Assembly (NCBI GenBank): GCA_946481605.1 | Contig: CAMLPA010000091.1 | Span: 1-10,223 of the forward strand | Direction: 5' to 3' | Source of the DNA: an uncultured Flavihumibacter sp. | GTDB taxonomy: Bacteria > Bacteroidota > Bacteroidia > Chitinophagales > Chitinophagaceae | DNA: 10,223 bases | In this document: positions 1-6,855 of the stretch, piece after piece | Position numbering within the stretch: the first letter of the stretch is position 1 | Layout of the letters: the number at the start of each line of letters is the position of its first letter | The notes under the pieces: model-generated | What the model was told of the DNA's origin: nothing | What the model saw: the letters and a program-made list of their open reading frames with translations, nothing else | Database searches by the model: none | Made by a program: the position numbers and the translations under genes

Positions 1-149
1 GGCTTGTCAGGCGCCACCACCACAATGGTACCAAGTCCGCGGACGGCTTCCACCAGGTTGCGTATGCCCGGCGCCGTAATGCCGTCGTCGTTCGTTACAA
101 GTATGATGGGTTGTTCTTTCGGGGTCTTCTTTTTTTTGGTAGTAGCCAT
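1..149 (-). CDS. surE: 5'/3'-nucleotidase SurE, N-terminal fragment (cut by window edge)
   Basis: SurE is a cytoplasmic metal-dependent phosphatase that removes phosphate from nucleoside 5'- and 3'-monophosphates, and it is associated with stationary-phase survival in bacteria. Only the first 49 codons are present; the rest lies left of the window. After a short lysine-rich start (ATTKKKKTPKEQ), the fragment reads ILVTNDDGITAPGI, the family's N-terminal metal-binding strand and loop. The paired aspartates (residues 21 and 22) are the usual divalent-metal ligands. A second strand, TIVVVAPDK, follows. The ATG at 149 is the natural start because the family begins a few residues before ILVTNDDG. 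The gene is divergent from the repressor gene at 241 and shares a 91-bp promoter region with it. The identification is firm from the motif, although the C-terminal half cannot be checked. Confidence 0.93.
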   Translation of the reverse strand, partial: MATTKKKKTPKEQPIILVTNDDGITAPGIRNLVEAVRGLGTIVVVAPDK

Positions 150-172
150 ATTTGCCTGATTCGTAGTGCCCG

Positions 173-180
173 TAAAGGTA
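173..180 (-). promoter_or_regulatory. Candidate Bacteroidota -7 box for surE
   Basis: On the minus strand this reads TACCTTTA, followed by CGGGC, and it ends 23 bp before the surE ATG. The Bacteroidota primary sigma factor prefers TAnnTTTG at -7, so this is a match with one mismatch at the last base. I do not see a convincing TTTG at the expected -33 distance. The short leader has no Shine-Dalgarno-like sequence, which is normal for this phylum. The assignment is tentative. Confidence 0.35.
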
Positions 181-203
181 CGTGCAAAAAATAATTTGAT
201 GTA

Positions 204-218
204 ACTAAAATAATTAGT
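204..218. promoter_or_regulatory. Operator-like palindrome 1 upstream of the S24 repressor
   Basis: The site reads ACTAAAATAATTAGT, which is ACTAA and TTAGT as inverted half-sites around a 5-bp AT spacer. A second copy with 13 of 15 identical positions lies 22 bp downstream (226-240), so the two dyads sit about two helical turns apart on one face of the DNA. Paired operators in front of an XRE/S24 gene are typical of cooperative autoregulation in the LexA/CI class. That the encoded repressor binds here is inference. The site also lies in the divergent promoter region and could affect surE. Confidence 0.6.
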
Positions 219-225
219 AATTTGC

Positions 226-240
226 CCTAAAATTATTAGT
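226..240. promoter_or_regulatory. Operator-like palindrome 2, abutting the repressor start codon
   Basis: The site reads CCTAAAATTATTAGT, with CTAA and TTAG half-sites and the same 5-bp spacer as the copy at 204-218. Its last base directly precedes the ATG at 241, so a bound protein would cover the leader and start codon. No Shine-Dalgarno-like sequence is present in this leader. A TAATTTG string (218-224) lies between the two dyads. It resembles a -7 element but lacks the exact TAnnTTTG spacing, so I do not call it as a promoter. Confidence 0.6.
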
Positions 241-990
241 ATGTCGTTAGCCGGACAAAACCTGAAATACCTCCGTAAGTTACGTGGACTCACACAGGAA
301 GAATTCGCTTCGAGGTTGGGGATCAAACGTTCCCTGCTTGGCGCTTATGAAGAAGAAAGGGCAGATCCGCGTTTTGAGGTACTCGAGACCGTGAGTGACC
401 TTTTTAAGGTGAGCCTCGATGAACTGATGCGCAGCGATCTTTCTGAACAGAAAGGGTCGTACCTGGCGAAACGGAGGGCCCAGAAAATGGCCGCTGATAA
501 GAATGAAATTACTTTCGTTCCGGTAAAGGCCGCCGCCGGTTACCTGAACGGATATGCAGATCCCGAGTTTATTGATGAGTTGAATACATTTACGCTGCCG
601 ATGCTGGCACCCGGGAATTACAGGGCATTCGAAATCGTAGGGGATTCCATGATGCCCACGCCCAGCGGCTCGGTGATTGTAGGAGAGAAGGTGGATGATA
701 TGGAGTCGGTGAAGAACAACCAGGCCTATATCGTGATATCCAGGACGGAAGGTGTGGTGTACAAAAGGGTGATGAAGAACAACCGGGTGAAGAACAAACT
801 TACTTTGGTAAGCGATAATCCAACTTATCAGCCCTATACGGTGAATACAGATGAAGTACTTGAATTGTGGCAGGCCCAGATGATTCTTTCCAAAGCGAAT
901 GTTCAAACGCGGTGGGATGTGAACCAACTGGCAGGATTGGTGTCGAATTTACAGGAGCAGGTGAGTTCGTTGAAAAAGAAGCTGAACTAA
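241..990 (+). CDS. XRE-family repressor with S24 (LexA/CI-like) self-cleavage domain
   Basis: This is a DNA-binding repressor with an autoproteolytic domain. Residues about 8-61 form an XRE helix-turn-helix (LTQEEFASRLGIKRSLLGAY). Residues about 91-215 form a LexA/S24 fold. The self-cleavage parts look intact: an Ala99-Gly100 bond in VKAAAGYLNGY, the nucleophile Ser136 in VGDSMMP, and the general base Lys175 in VVYKRV. The C-terminal stretch 227-249 has coiled-coil-like leucine spacing and could aid oligomerisation. In known families (LexA, CI, HdiR) DNA damage triggers cleavage and releases the operon; whether that applies here is inference. It is the only plus-strand gene, divergent from surE and convergent with the deacetylase gene (9 bp between stops). 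Twin palindromes before the ATG suggest autoregulation. It could instead be a general stress or prophage-derived regulator. Confidence 0.9.
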   Translation: MSLAGQNLKYLRKLRGLTQEEFASRLGIKRSLLGAYEEERADPRFEVLETVSDLFKVSLDELMRSDLSEQKGSYLAKRRAQKMAADKNEITFVPVKAAAGYLNGYADPEFIDELNTFTLPMLAPGNYRAFEIVGDSMMPTPSGSVIVGEKVDDMESVKNNQAYIVISRTEGVVYKRVMKNNRVKNKLTLVSDNPTYQPYTVNTDEVLELWQAQMILSKANVQTRWDVNQLAGLVSNLQEQVSSLKKKLN

Positions 991-999
991 GGCTCGTTT

Positions 1000-1920
1000 T
1001 TAATCCAGTCCATACACTTCTTTCGCAAGGCGGAACGTATTGCAATGCGCTGCTGTAATGATGCGCACATCGGCTGAATAGCCACCACCCATCGCTACTA
1101 CACAAGGGAGTTGGTGTCGTTGAAGCACGGAAAATACATGCCGGTCCCGCGCGCTGCATCCTTCCATGGAGATGTTCAGTTTCCCGAACTTATCCGTGGA
1201 GAGGATATCTACGCCAGATAGGTAAAAACAAAGATCAGGGTGAAATGCGCTAAGGATTTTTGCGAGGTTTTCTTCCAGTAATGTAAGGTAGGTTTCATCA
1301 TTGGTGCCATCGTCCAGGGGGATATCAAGTGTGCTCTGTTCTTTCCGGAACGGGTAGTTGTGTGCGCCGTGCATACTGAAAGTGAAGACACGCGGATCTT
1401 TAGCGAAAATGGCAGCGGTGCCATTGCCCTGGTGCACATCAAGGTCAATGATCAGGATGCGGGAGGCTTTATTGGTATGCAACATATAGTTGGCGGCCAC
1501 GCCGAAATCGTTGAGGAGGCAGAACCCTTCTCCACGATCGCGGAAGGCGTGGTGTGTGCCGCCGGCAACGTTCAGGGCCACGCCATTCCGGAATGCGTAG
1601 GTGCAGCAATCGATCGTGCCCTGAGTAATGACCAGTTCACGTTGCGTAAGCATAGGAGATTGGGGGAATCCAATGGCGCGTTGCTCTTTCGCTGATAAGG
1701 TTTGCGTGTGTAATTTGTGAAGGTAGGCTGCATCGTGCGTAAGCAATACCGTTTCATCAGAACAGGGTTCGGGGGAAAATAGTTGTTGCGGGCTTATGAT
1801 GCCTTCGTATTGCAATTGCCCTGGAATCAGTTCGTATTTGAGCATGGGAAACCTGTGCCCTTCGGGCAACGGATGTGCATAGATGGGATCCCAGGCAATG
1901 TGTAGTTTTTTATGCGACAT
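1000..1920 (-). CDS. Histone deacetylase family zinc hydrolase
   Basis: This is a 306-aa arginase/deacetylase-fold enzyme, expected to be a cytoplasmic zinc amidohydrolase that removes acetyl groups from acetyl-lysine or small acetylated amines. The active site appears complete. The histidine pair is His123-His124 in GGTHHAF, the zinc ligands are Asp161 and His163 in DLDVHQGNG plus Asp238 in SGVDIL, and the transition-state tyrosine is Tyr281 in GGGYS. HGAHNYPFRKEQS after the zinc loop resembles the bacterial and plant class II/IV-like branch more than acetoin-utilisation AcuC, but I cannot place it further. The substrate is unknown; bacterial members act on proteins or on polyamine-like compounds. 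The ATG at 1920 lies 5 bp after the pdeM stop, so it is probably the last gene of the helicase-pdeM transcript. That position suggests, without proving, a role beside the repair genes. Confidence 0.9.
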   Translation of the reverse strand: MSHKKLHIAWDPIYAHPLPEGHRFPMLKYELIPGQLQYEGIISPQQLFSPEPCSDETVLLTHDAAYLHKLHTQTLSAKEQRAIGFPQSPMLTQRELVITQGTIDCCTYAFRNGVALNVAGGTHHAFRDRGEGFCLLNDFGVAANYMLHTNKASRILIIDLDVHQGNGTAAIFAKDPRVFTFSMHGAHNYPFRKEQSTLDIPLDDGTNDETYLTLLEENLAKILSAFHPDLCFYLSGVDILSTDKFGKLNISMEGCSARDRHVFSVLQRHQLPCVVAMGGGYSADVRIITAAHCNTFRLAKEVYGLD

Positions 1921-1925
1921 CTGCT

Positions 1926-2582
1926 TTATTGAACTTTAAAGAGTTGTTCCCCGGCAATGGCGAAGATGTGATCACCTGCCTGCGGACCCAATGCCACGGC
2001 TCCGGTAAATTTACTGTAAGCGGGAAGGATAGCGCCTTCGTTACCAAAATAAAAACAGGGTAACCGCAACTGTTGTTTGCCGCCGCCACTGAGCAGGATG
2101 CCCGGATGGATATGTCCGCTGATGGGGTAAAGTCCATTGTCGGGGGATTGAAAATCCTTGCGGTCATGAACAAAGCTGAATGGGCCGATAATGCTGTTGT
2201 CACAGCAATCTATGGATTGTTGCTGGTACCATGTGCCGTGTAATATATCGTGGTTGCCTTTTACGAGCCGGACACGAAGCTGGGAAAGGTCCTTTCTCCA
2301 CCGGGAGAAAAGATCGAGTTCTATGTTGGAATGACTGTGAAACATATCACCCGTTACAAGCAGTTCTTCCGGCTGAAAATGCTGGATCAGCGCAAGGAGT
2401 CTTTGCAGGTCTTCCTTAAAAAGTGAAGCGGGCACCGCTATGCCTGCTTTCCTGAAATGGCCGGTCTTCCCGAGGTGTAGATCAGATACGATAAGCGTAC
2501 GTTGCTCTTCCCAGAAAACCGCCCGCTGCGGCGTGAGCCAGAGGTGTTGTGCTTTGCAAATATGAAGAATCGGCGCCTGCAT
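1926..2582 (-). CDS. pdeM: Ligase-associated DNA damage response phosphoesterase/endonuclease PdeM
   Basis: This is a 218-aa calcineurin-like metallophosphoesterase of the LDR cluster type. The full two-metal signature is visible: Asp34 and His36 in SDLHLGK, Asp79 in TGDMFHS, Asn110-His111 in KGNHD, His139 in FVHD, and His157 and His159 in GHIHPG. PdeM-type proteins are annotated as ligase-associated DNA endonucleases or phosphodiesterases and probably trim or clean DNA ends for the ligase. The exact substrate is not settled, so treat that as family-level inference. No signal peptide or membrane segment is seen, so it acts in the cytoplasm. The start is the ATG at 2582, 19 bp behind the helicase stop, and its stop lies 5 bp before the deacetylase ATG. 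This tight spacing suggests one transcript for all three. Confidence 0.92.
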   Translation of the reverse strand: MQAPILHICKAQHLWLTPQRAVFWEEQRTLIVSDLHLGKTGHFRKAGIAVPASLFKEDLQRLLALIQHFQPEELLVTGDMFHSHSNIELDLFSRWRKDLSQLRVRLVKGNHDILHGTWYQQQSIDCCDNSIIGPFSFVHDRKDFQSPDNGLYPISGHIHPGILLSGGGKQQLRLPCFYFGNEGAILPAYSKFTGAVALGPQAGDHIFAIAGEQLFKVQ

Positions 2583-2601
2583 GGGAGGGCAAAGTTAAGG
2601 G

Positions 2602-5073
2602 CTATTTCTCCAATTGTAATTGCATTTTCCGCACCCGGTCCTCTAGTTTTTCGGAAGTAATGTTTTCGCGCATGCTGTCCACTTTGATAGGGAAACAGAA
2701 TGGGGTTAAACGCTCCGGAAAATTAATCACGATGCGCGATTGACTGATGCGCTCCAGCATGTTCCGGAGACGGACTTCTTCCATCTGCTGGTCGAATACT
2801 TCGCGGTACGCTTGTTTCAGCAGTACGTTATCCGGGTCGTACTCATTGAATACGTTGAACAACAAAGAGGCGGAAGCCTGGAGGTGACGCGCTTTCTTTT
2901 TCTCACCGGGCATGCCCTGGAAAATCAGTCCGCCAATCACAGCGATGTCCCGGAATTTTCGTTTAGCCATCTCCGTGGAATTAGCGCTTCGTTGGATATC
3001 GTTCAGCAGGTTGTCAGTACTGAACAATTCGTACACATTGCTGTCGTCCACGGGGATGGGCTGGTCGCTGAGGAGTTCGAATCCGTAATCGTTCATCGCG
3101 AAGGAAAAACTGATGGGAGTGATCCTGCTGATGCGGTAGGCCAGTATGGCGGCCATGGCTTCATGTACCAGTCTTCCTTCGAAGGGATAAACAAAAAGAT
3201 GAAAGCCGTCTTTGGTTTCGATGTGTTCAATCAGTAATTCGTTGGAAGAAGGTACCGTAGAAAGTTTTGCCTGGAGTGCCATCAATGGATGCAGTGCCTT
3301 TGCTTCTTCCGGTGCGTTAGTTGAAAGCGCTTCATTGAATTGCTTGCGCAATACCGCGCCCAGGTTGGCGGAAAGTGGCATTCGGCCACCCATCCAACTG
3401 GGAACAATACTTTTCGATGCGTTGGATTTTCTTACCAGCACATTCATGTCCTTTATCATCACCAGTTCGAGGTTACGCCCTGCAAGGGTGAACACATCGC
3501 CCGGTTCCAGGCGTGAGATGAACCATTCTTCGATCACACCAATATAACCGCCGGAAATGAACTTCACTTTCAGCATCGCATCACTCACAATCGTGCCGAT
3601 GTGCATCCGGTGGCGCATCGCGATCCTGCGGCCGGTAATTTTGTACAGGCCGGTTTCATCGATCTCCACCTTTTTGTATTCGTCATACTGATGCAGGGCA
3701 TTGCCGCCATTGGTGATGAAATGAAGGATTTCTTCCCATTCATGGTCCTGCAGGGCCGAGAAACACCAGGTGGACCTGATCTCCGGTAATAGTTCTCCGG
3801 GACGGAAGCCTTCTGAAATAGCCAGCGTACAAAGGTATTGGACGAGTACATCAAAACACAAAAGCATCGGTTCCCGGCTTTCAATTAGCGAAGCTTTTGT
3901 AGCCTCCTTCAATGCCGCGGCTTCCATCAGTTCCAGCGAATGCGTGGGAAGGAACCATATTTTACTGGGTGCATCGGGCCTGTGGCCACTACGACCCGCA
4001 CGCTGAAGGAAACGCGCCACACCTTTTGGTGAACCGACCTGTATAACGGTTTCGACTGGCCGAAAATCTACGCCCAGGTCAAGGCTGGCGGTGCATACCA
4101 CGGCTTTCAGGGTGCCCGCATGGAGCGCTTCTTCCACCCAAATCCGTGTCTCCTGCTCGATACTGCCATGGTGCAGGGCAATAGCTCCGGCAAGTTCGGG
4201 CGCAACATCCAGCAGCGCCTGGTACCACCGTTCGCTCATGCCCCTGGTATTGATAAAGATTAGGGTAGTGGTACTGGATTCAATAATGGGAATTACTTTT
4301 TCCACCAGCTTGATGCCCAGGTGCCCGGCCCAGGGGTATTTTTCAATTTCATCCGGATAGATGCAATGAATCTCCGTTTCTTTTTTAATAGCCGCTTTAA
4401 TGATTGAGCCATTCCCATTTAAAGGTGCCAGCAATACATCCTTCGCTTCTTCCAGGTTCCCGATGGTGGCGCTGATGCCCCAGATGCGCAGGGTAAAGCC
4501 TTTGGATTTTTGCAGATGATACAACCGGGACATGGCCAGTTCCACCTGAACTCCCCGTTTGGAACCCAGCAACTCGTGCCATTCATCCACCGCGATGGTG
4601 CCCAGGTGCTGAAAGAATTCCGGGTATTTTTTCTGCGCCAGCAGCAGGTGCAGGCTTTCCGGCGTTATAATGAGTATTTCGGGGGCTTTTCTCTTTTGAC
4701 GTTGTCTTTCTGCCGTATCGGTATCTCCATTTCGTATGCCTACTTCCCAGGGAATATCCAGCAACAAAAGCGCTTCTTCCATGGCACGCGCAATATCTTT
4801 GGCCAATGCCCGCAAAGGTGTGATCCACAACAACTGAAGTCCGTTGTTTTTTTTACTTCGGAAATTGGTAGGATTGTTATTGATAAAGGCCGCTACCGCG
4901 CCCAGGAACACTGAGTAGGTTTTTCCAAAACCGGTAGGCGCGTTCACTAAGCCGCTTTCGTTCTGGCAGATGGCTTCCCAGGTCTGCCGCTGAAATGGGA
5001 ATGGACGCTTCCCAACGGAAAGCATCCATTCTTCGATGATTTGGACTCCTGTATGTTGTTTGCGTTTTGCCAA
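2602..5073 (-). CDS. Ligase-associated DNA damage response DEXH-box helicase (Lhr-type)
   Basis: This 823-aa superfamily 2 ATPase is expected to translocate on or unwind DNA during repair. Motifs occur in order: a Q-like FPFQRQTWEAI (25-35), Walker A APTGFGKT (45-52, Lys51), TPLRALAKD (85-93), ITPESLHLL (136-144), Walker B DEWH (163-166), SATIG (201-205), FINTRG (273-278), HHGSI (301-305), TASLDLGVDFRP (328-339) and motif VI QRAGRSGHRP (357-366). The remaining half matches the Lhr-like C-terminal extension, and the length fits the LDR helicase family rather than the longer Lhr proteins. The start is TTG at 5073: the in-frame stop TGA lies five codons upstream with no ATG between, and the lysine-rich lead-in suits the family. 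The ATG at codon 17 is the alternative. A terminator-like hairpin lies between this gene and the ligase. Confidence 0.93.
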   Translation of the reverse strand: MAKRKQHTGVQIIEEWMLSVGKRPFPFQRQTWEAICQNESGLVNAPTGFGKTYSVFLGAVAAFINNNPTNFRSKKNNGLQLLWITPLRALAKDIARAMEEALLLLDIPWEVGIRNGDTDTAERQRQKRKAPEILIITPESLHLLLAQKKYPEFFQHLGTIAVDEWHELLGSKRGVQVELAMSRLYHLQKSKGFTLRIWGISATIGNLEEAKDVLLAPLNGNGSIIKAAIKKETEIHCIYPDEIEKYPWAGHLGIKLVEKVIPIIESSTTTLIFINTRGMSERWYQALLDVAPELAGAIALHHGSIEQETRIWVEEALHAGTLKAVVCTASLDLGVDFRPVETVIQVGSPKGVARFLQRAGRSGHRPDAPSKIWFLPTHSLELMEAAALKEATKASLIESREPMLLCFDVLVQYLCTLAISEGFRPGELLPEIRSTWCFSALQDHEWEEILHFITNGGNALHQYDEYKKVEIDETGLYKITGRRIAMRHRMHIGTIVSDAMLKVKFISGGYIGVIEEWFISRLEPGDVFTLAGRNLELVMIKDMNVLVRKSNASKSIVPSWMGGRMPLSANLGAVLRKQFNEALSTNAPEEAKALHPLMALQAKLSTVPSSNELLIEHIETKDGFHLFVYPFEGRLVHEAMAAILAYRISRITPISFSFAMNDYGFELLSDQPIPVDDSNVYELFSTDNLLNDIQRSANSTEMAKRKFRDIAVIGGLIFQGMPGEKKKARHLQASASLLFNVFNEYDPDNVLLKQAYREVFDQQMEEVRLRNMLERISQSRIVINFPERLTPFCFPIKVDSMRENITSEKLEDRVRKMQLQLEK

Positions 5074-5087
5074 TCTTGACCGCGATC

Positions 5088-5211
5088 AGTTTGAGCAGGA
5101 TCGCCCGTTAAAGATCGTAAAAAACATGCCACGTATTACGCATAGGTGGCATGTGGCTCACATATCAGTACGCGAAAATGATTTTGTCGCCTGTTGCTGA
5201 TCCTGCAAACT
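5088..5211. repeat. Imperfect inverted repeat framing the ligase-helicase intergenic region
   Basis: AGTTTGAGCAGGATC at 5088-5102 is matched in inverted orientation by GATCCTGCAAACT at 5199-5211, whose complement reads AGTTTGCAGGATC. The two differ by a 2-base insertion. The arms enclose about 96 bp that contains the terminator-like hairpin at 5119-5154. The arrangement resembles a small REP-like or MITE-like unit, but a chance match of this length is possible and no target-site duplication was identified. The 183 bp between helicase and ligase hold no other feature I can support. Confidence 0.35.
5119..5154 (-). terminator. Rho-independent terminator-like hairpin after the ligase gene
   Basis: Read on the minus strand, ACATGCCAC pairs perfectly with GTGGCATGT (9 bp, with three further A/T pairs inside beyond one mismatch). 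A run of six T residues follows at once (A run at 5119-5124 on the plus strand). The hairpin begins about 100 bases past the ligase stop codon and ends about 45 bases before the helicase start. In the plus direction no T run follows, so it would act only on minus-strand transcripts. Its position implies that ligase transcription stops or is attenuated here and that the helicase needs its own promoter in 5074-5118. I find only a weak candidate there, GATCTTTAAC on the minus strand. Confidence 0.65.
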
Positions 5212-5240
5212 AACAGTATGGGACATGCGGGGCAATACCT

Positions 5241-5268
5241 ATATATGGGTACATGTTCAGCCATATAT
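5241..5268. repeat. 8-bp perfect inverted repeat over the ligase stop codon
   Basis: ATATATGG (5241-5248) and CCATATAT (5261-5268) form a perfect inverted repeat with a 12-base loop that contains the ligase stop codon (5257-5259). The stem is AT-rich and no T run follows on the minus strand, so it is not a terminator by itself. It could be an mRNA 3'-end structure or chance. Confidence 0.3.
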
Positions 5269-6852
5269 TTCCAGCAGTTTTTTCAGATCGTCCAATGTAT
5301 TGATTTCTTCCGGCGATTTGTCCTTTCTCCACCGGAGTATGCGGGGGAAACGAAGCGCTACGCCCGATTTGTGTCGGGAGGAACTGGCGATGCCTTCAAA
5401 AGCGAGTTCAAAAACAAGTTCCGGTTTCACGGTTCTAACCGGGCCGAATTTTTCCAACGCGTTCTTCTTCACGAAAGCGTCTACCTGCGCAAGTTCTTTA
5501 TCGGTAAGTCCCGAATAGGCCTTGGTAAAACTTAATAGTTTGTCGCCATCTTTCACAGCGAAAGTATAATCGGTATACAGGTTACTTCTTCTGCCATGTC
5601 CTTTCTGCGCGTAAATCAGCACTGCATCAATGGTGAGGGGATCGATTTTCCATTTCCACCAGTCGCCGCGTTTTCTGCCGGTTTGGTAAACGGAATCTTT
5701 TCTTTTCAGCATTAATCCTTCCGATTGTTTTTCTCTTGATTTTTCCCGCAGCATCGCCAATTCATCCCAACTGAAAAATTCCAGGTGCGGCGACAATTGC
5801 AGAAACGGATGATTGATGGAGCTGATGAGGGAGGTGAGTAACGTTCTTCTTTCCGCCAACGGCATTGCTCTCTTATCTTCACCATCCCATTCCAGCAGGT
5901 CGTAAGCGATAAAACCTACGGGCGCTTCGGTCAGGTGTTTTTTACTGAGTTGTTTCCTGCCGATCCTGGTTTGAAGTTTACCGAAAGGCAGTACGCCATT
6001 TGCATCCAGCGCTACGATCTCACCGTCCAGCACCGTTCCGTTTGGGAGGTTAAAGGCGAATTCGTTGAATTCCGGAAACTTTTCTGTGAGTAATTCTTCC
6101 CCTCTGCTCCACACGAACAATTCGTTGCCCCGCAGGATAATTTGTCCGCGGATGCCATCCCATTTCCATTCCGCTTGCCATTCATCGGGCATCCCCAGTT
6201 CTTCCAGGGATTGTTCTAATGGGTAAGCAAGGTAGAACGGGTAAGGTTTCGACTGATCGGTGGCCGCATCGTCCCCATCTAACAATTCATTGAATGAAAT
6301 CGTGGCGGGATCCCATTTTCCACTTATTTTATGGGCAACGGAAGCTGCGGGCATGCCTGTAACGCCCGCCAGGGCTTGGATGAGCAGTTGCTGGGATACG
6401 CCTATACGGAAGCCGCCGGTAATGAGTTTGTTGAATACGAAACATTCTTCTTTGGAAAGTGTTTCCCAGGCTGATAATATGTAAATCTTTTTTTGATCTT
6501 CTGTAGCTTGTCCAATGGTGGCGAGCGCATTGATGTAGTCGCTTAAAGAAAGGGAAGTGGTACTATTCGTTTTGTTTTCCGGCAACAACAATGCGATTGT
6601 TTCCGCCAGATCGCCTACCGTATGGTAACATTCTTCGAACAACCATGGCGGCAGGCCGGTTATTTCCATGCACCAGGTTTTCAGTAAGGTTGAATTGATG
6701 CTTCTTTTCGGTCTTCTTCCGGTGAACAGCGCGATCATCCATGCTTTATCCTGGTCGGGCGCTTTTCGGAAATAGTTTTCCATCGCCCGGAGTTTATCGC
6801 CCGTTTTGGTGCTGGTGCCCAGTGTTTGTATGAGTTGAGAGAATCGTTGCAT
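5257..6852 (-). CDS. ATP-dependent DNA ligase of the LDR cluster
   Basis: This 531-aa ATP-dependent DNA ligase seals nicks by way of an enzyme-AMP intermediate, alongside the essential NAD-dependent LigA expected in bacteria. Residues 1 to about 200 form an alpha-helical N-terminal DNA-binding domain with the typical ITGGFRIGVSQQLL segment. The nucleotidyltransferase core follows: motif I EWKWDGIRGQ with the adenylated Lys230, the RGEELLTEKFPEF loop, motif III VLDGEIV (Glu278), motif IIIa FIAYDLLEWDG, motif IV EGLMLKRKD (378-386) and motif V WWKWKID (Lys402). The OB-fold ends with motif VI RFPRILRWRKDK. The ATG at 6852 lies 3 bp after the exonuclease stop, so the two genes are almost certainly co-transcribed and perhaps translationally coupled. 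The architecture fits the ligase family that defines the LDR cluster, not the Ku-associated LigD. Confidence 0.95.
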   Translation of the reverse strand: MQRFSQLIQTLGTSTKTGDKLRAMENYFRKAPDQDKAWMIALFTGRRPKRSINSTLLKTWCMEITGLPPWLFEECYHTVGDLAETIALLLPENKTNSTTSLSLSDYINALATIGQATEDQKKIYILSAWETLSKEECFVFNKLITGGFRIGVSQQLLIQALAGVTGMPAASVAHKISGKWDPATISFNELLDGDDAATDQSKPYPFYLAYPLEQSLEELGMPDEWQAEWKWDGIRGQIILRGNELFVWSRGEELLTEKFPEFNEFAFNLPNGTVLDGEIVALDANGVLPFGKLQTRIGRKQLSKKHLTEAPVGFIAYDLLEWDGEDKRAMPLAERRTLLTSLISSINHPFLQLSPHLEFFSWDELAMLREKSREKQSEGLMLKRKDSVYQTGRKRGDWWKWKIDPLTIDAVLIYAQKGHGRRSNLYTDYTFAVKDGDKLLSFTKAYSGLTDKELAQVDAFVKKNALEKFGPVRTVKPELVFELAFEGIASSSRHKSGVALRFPRILRWRKDKSPEEINTLDDLKKLLEIYG

Positions 6853-6855
6853 GGG

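Noticed and set aside
185..198. CAAA-N6-TTTG dyad as a third repressor site
   Set aside because: The half-sites and spacer differ from the CTAA-N5-TTAG pair, and the string lies in an A-rich run where such dyads arise easily.
191..224. TAATTTG strings (192-198 and 218-224) as -7 boxes for the repressor
   Set aside because: The spacing is one base short of TAnnTTTG, and no TTTG was found at the expected upstream distance. In such AT-rich DNA the match is weak.
280..927. 215-codon open frame antisense to the repressor gene
   Set aside because: It has no recognisable motif and a histidine/proline-rich composition typical of an antisense shadow. The opposite strand encodes a clear XRE/S24 protein.
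963..1001. Possible terminator between the convergent repressor and deacetylase genes
   Set aside because: Only a 5-bp AGTTC/GAACT stem with a long loop is present. It lies within the repressor coding sequence and is separated from the five T residues by several unpaired bases.
2740..3237. 165-codon plus-strand open frame inside the helicase gene
   Set aside because: It is fully contained antisense to the helicase C-terminal half, without known motifs or a separate promoter.
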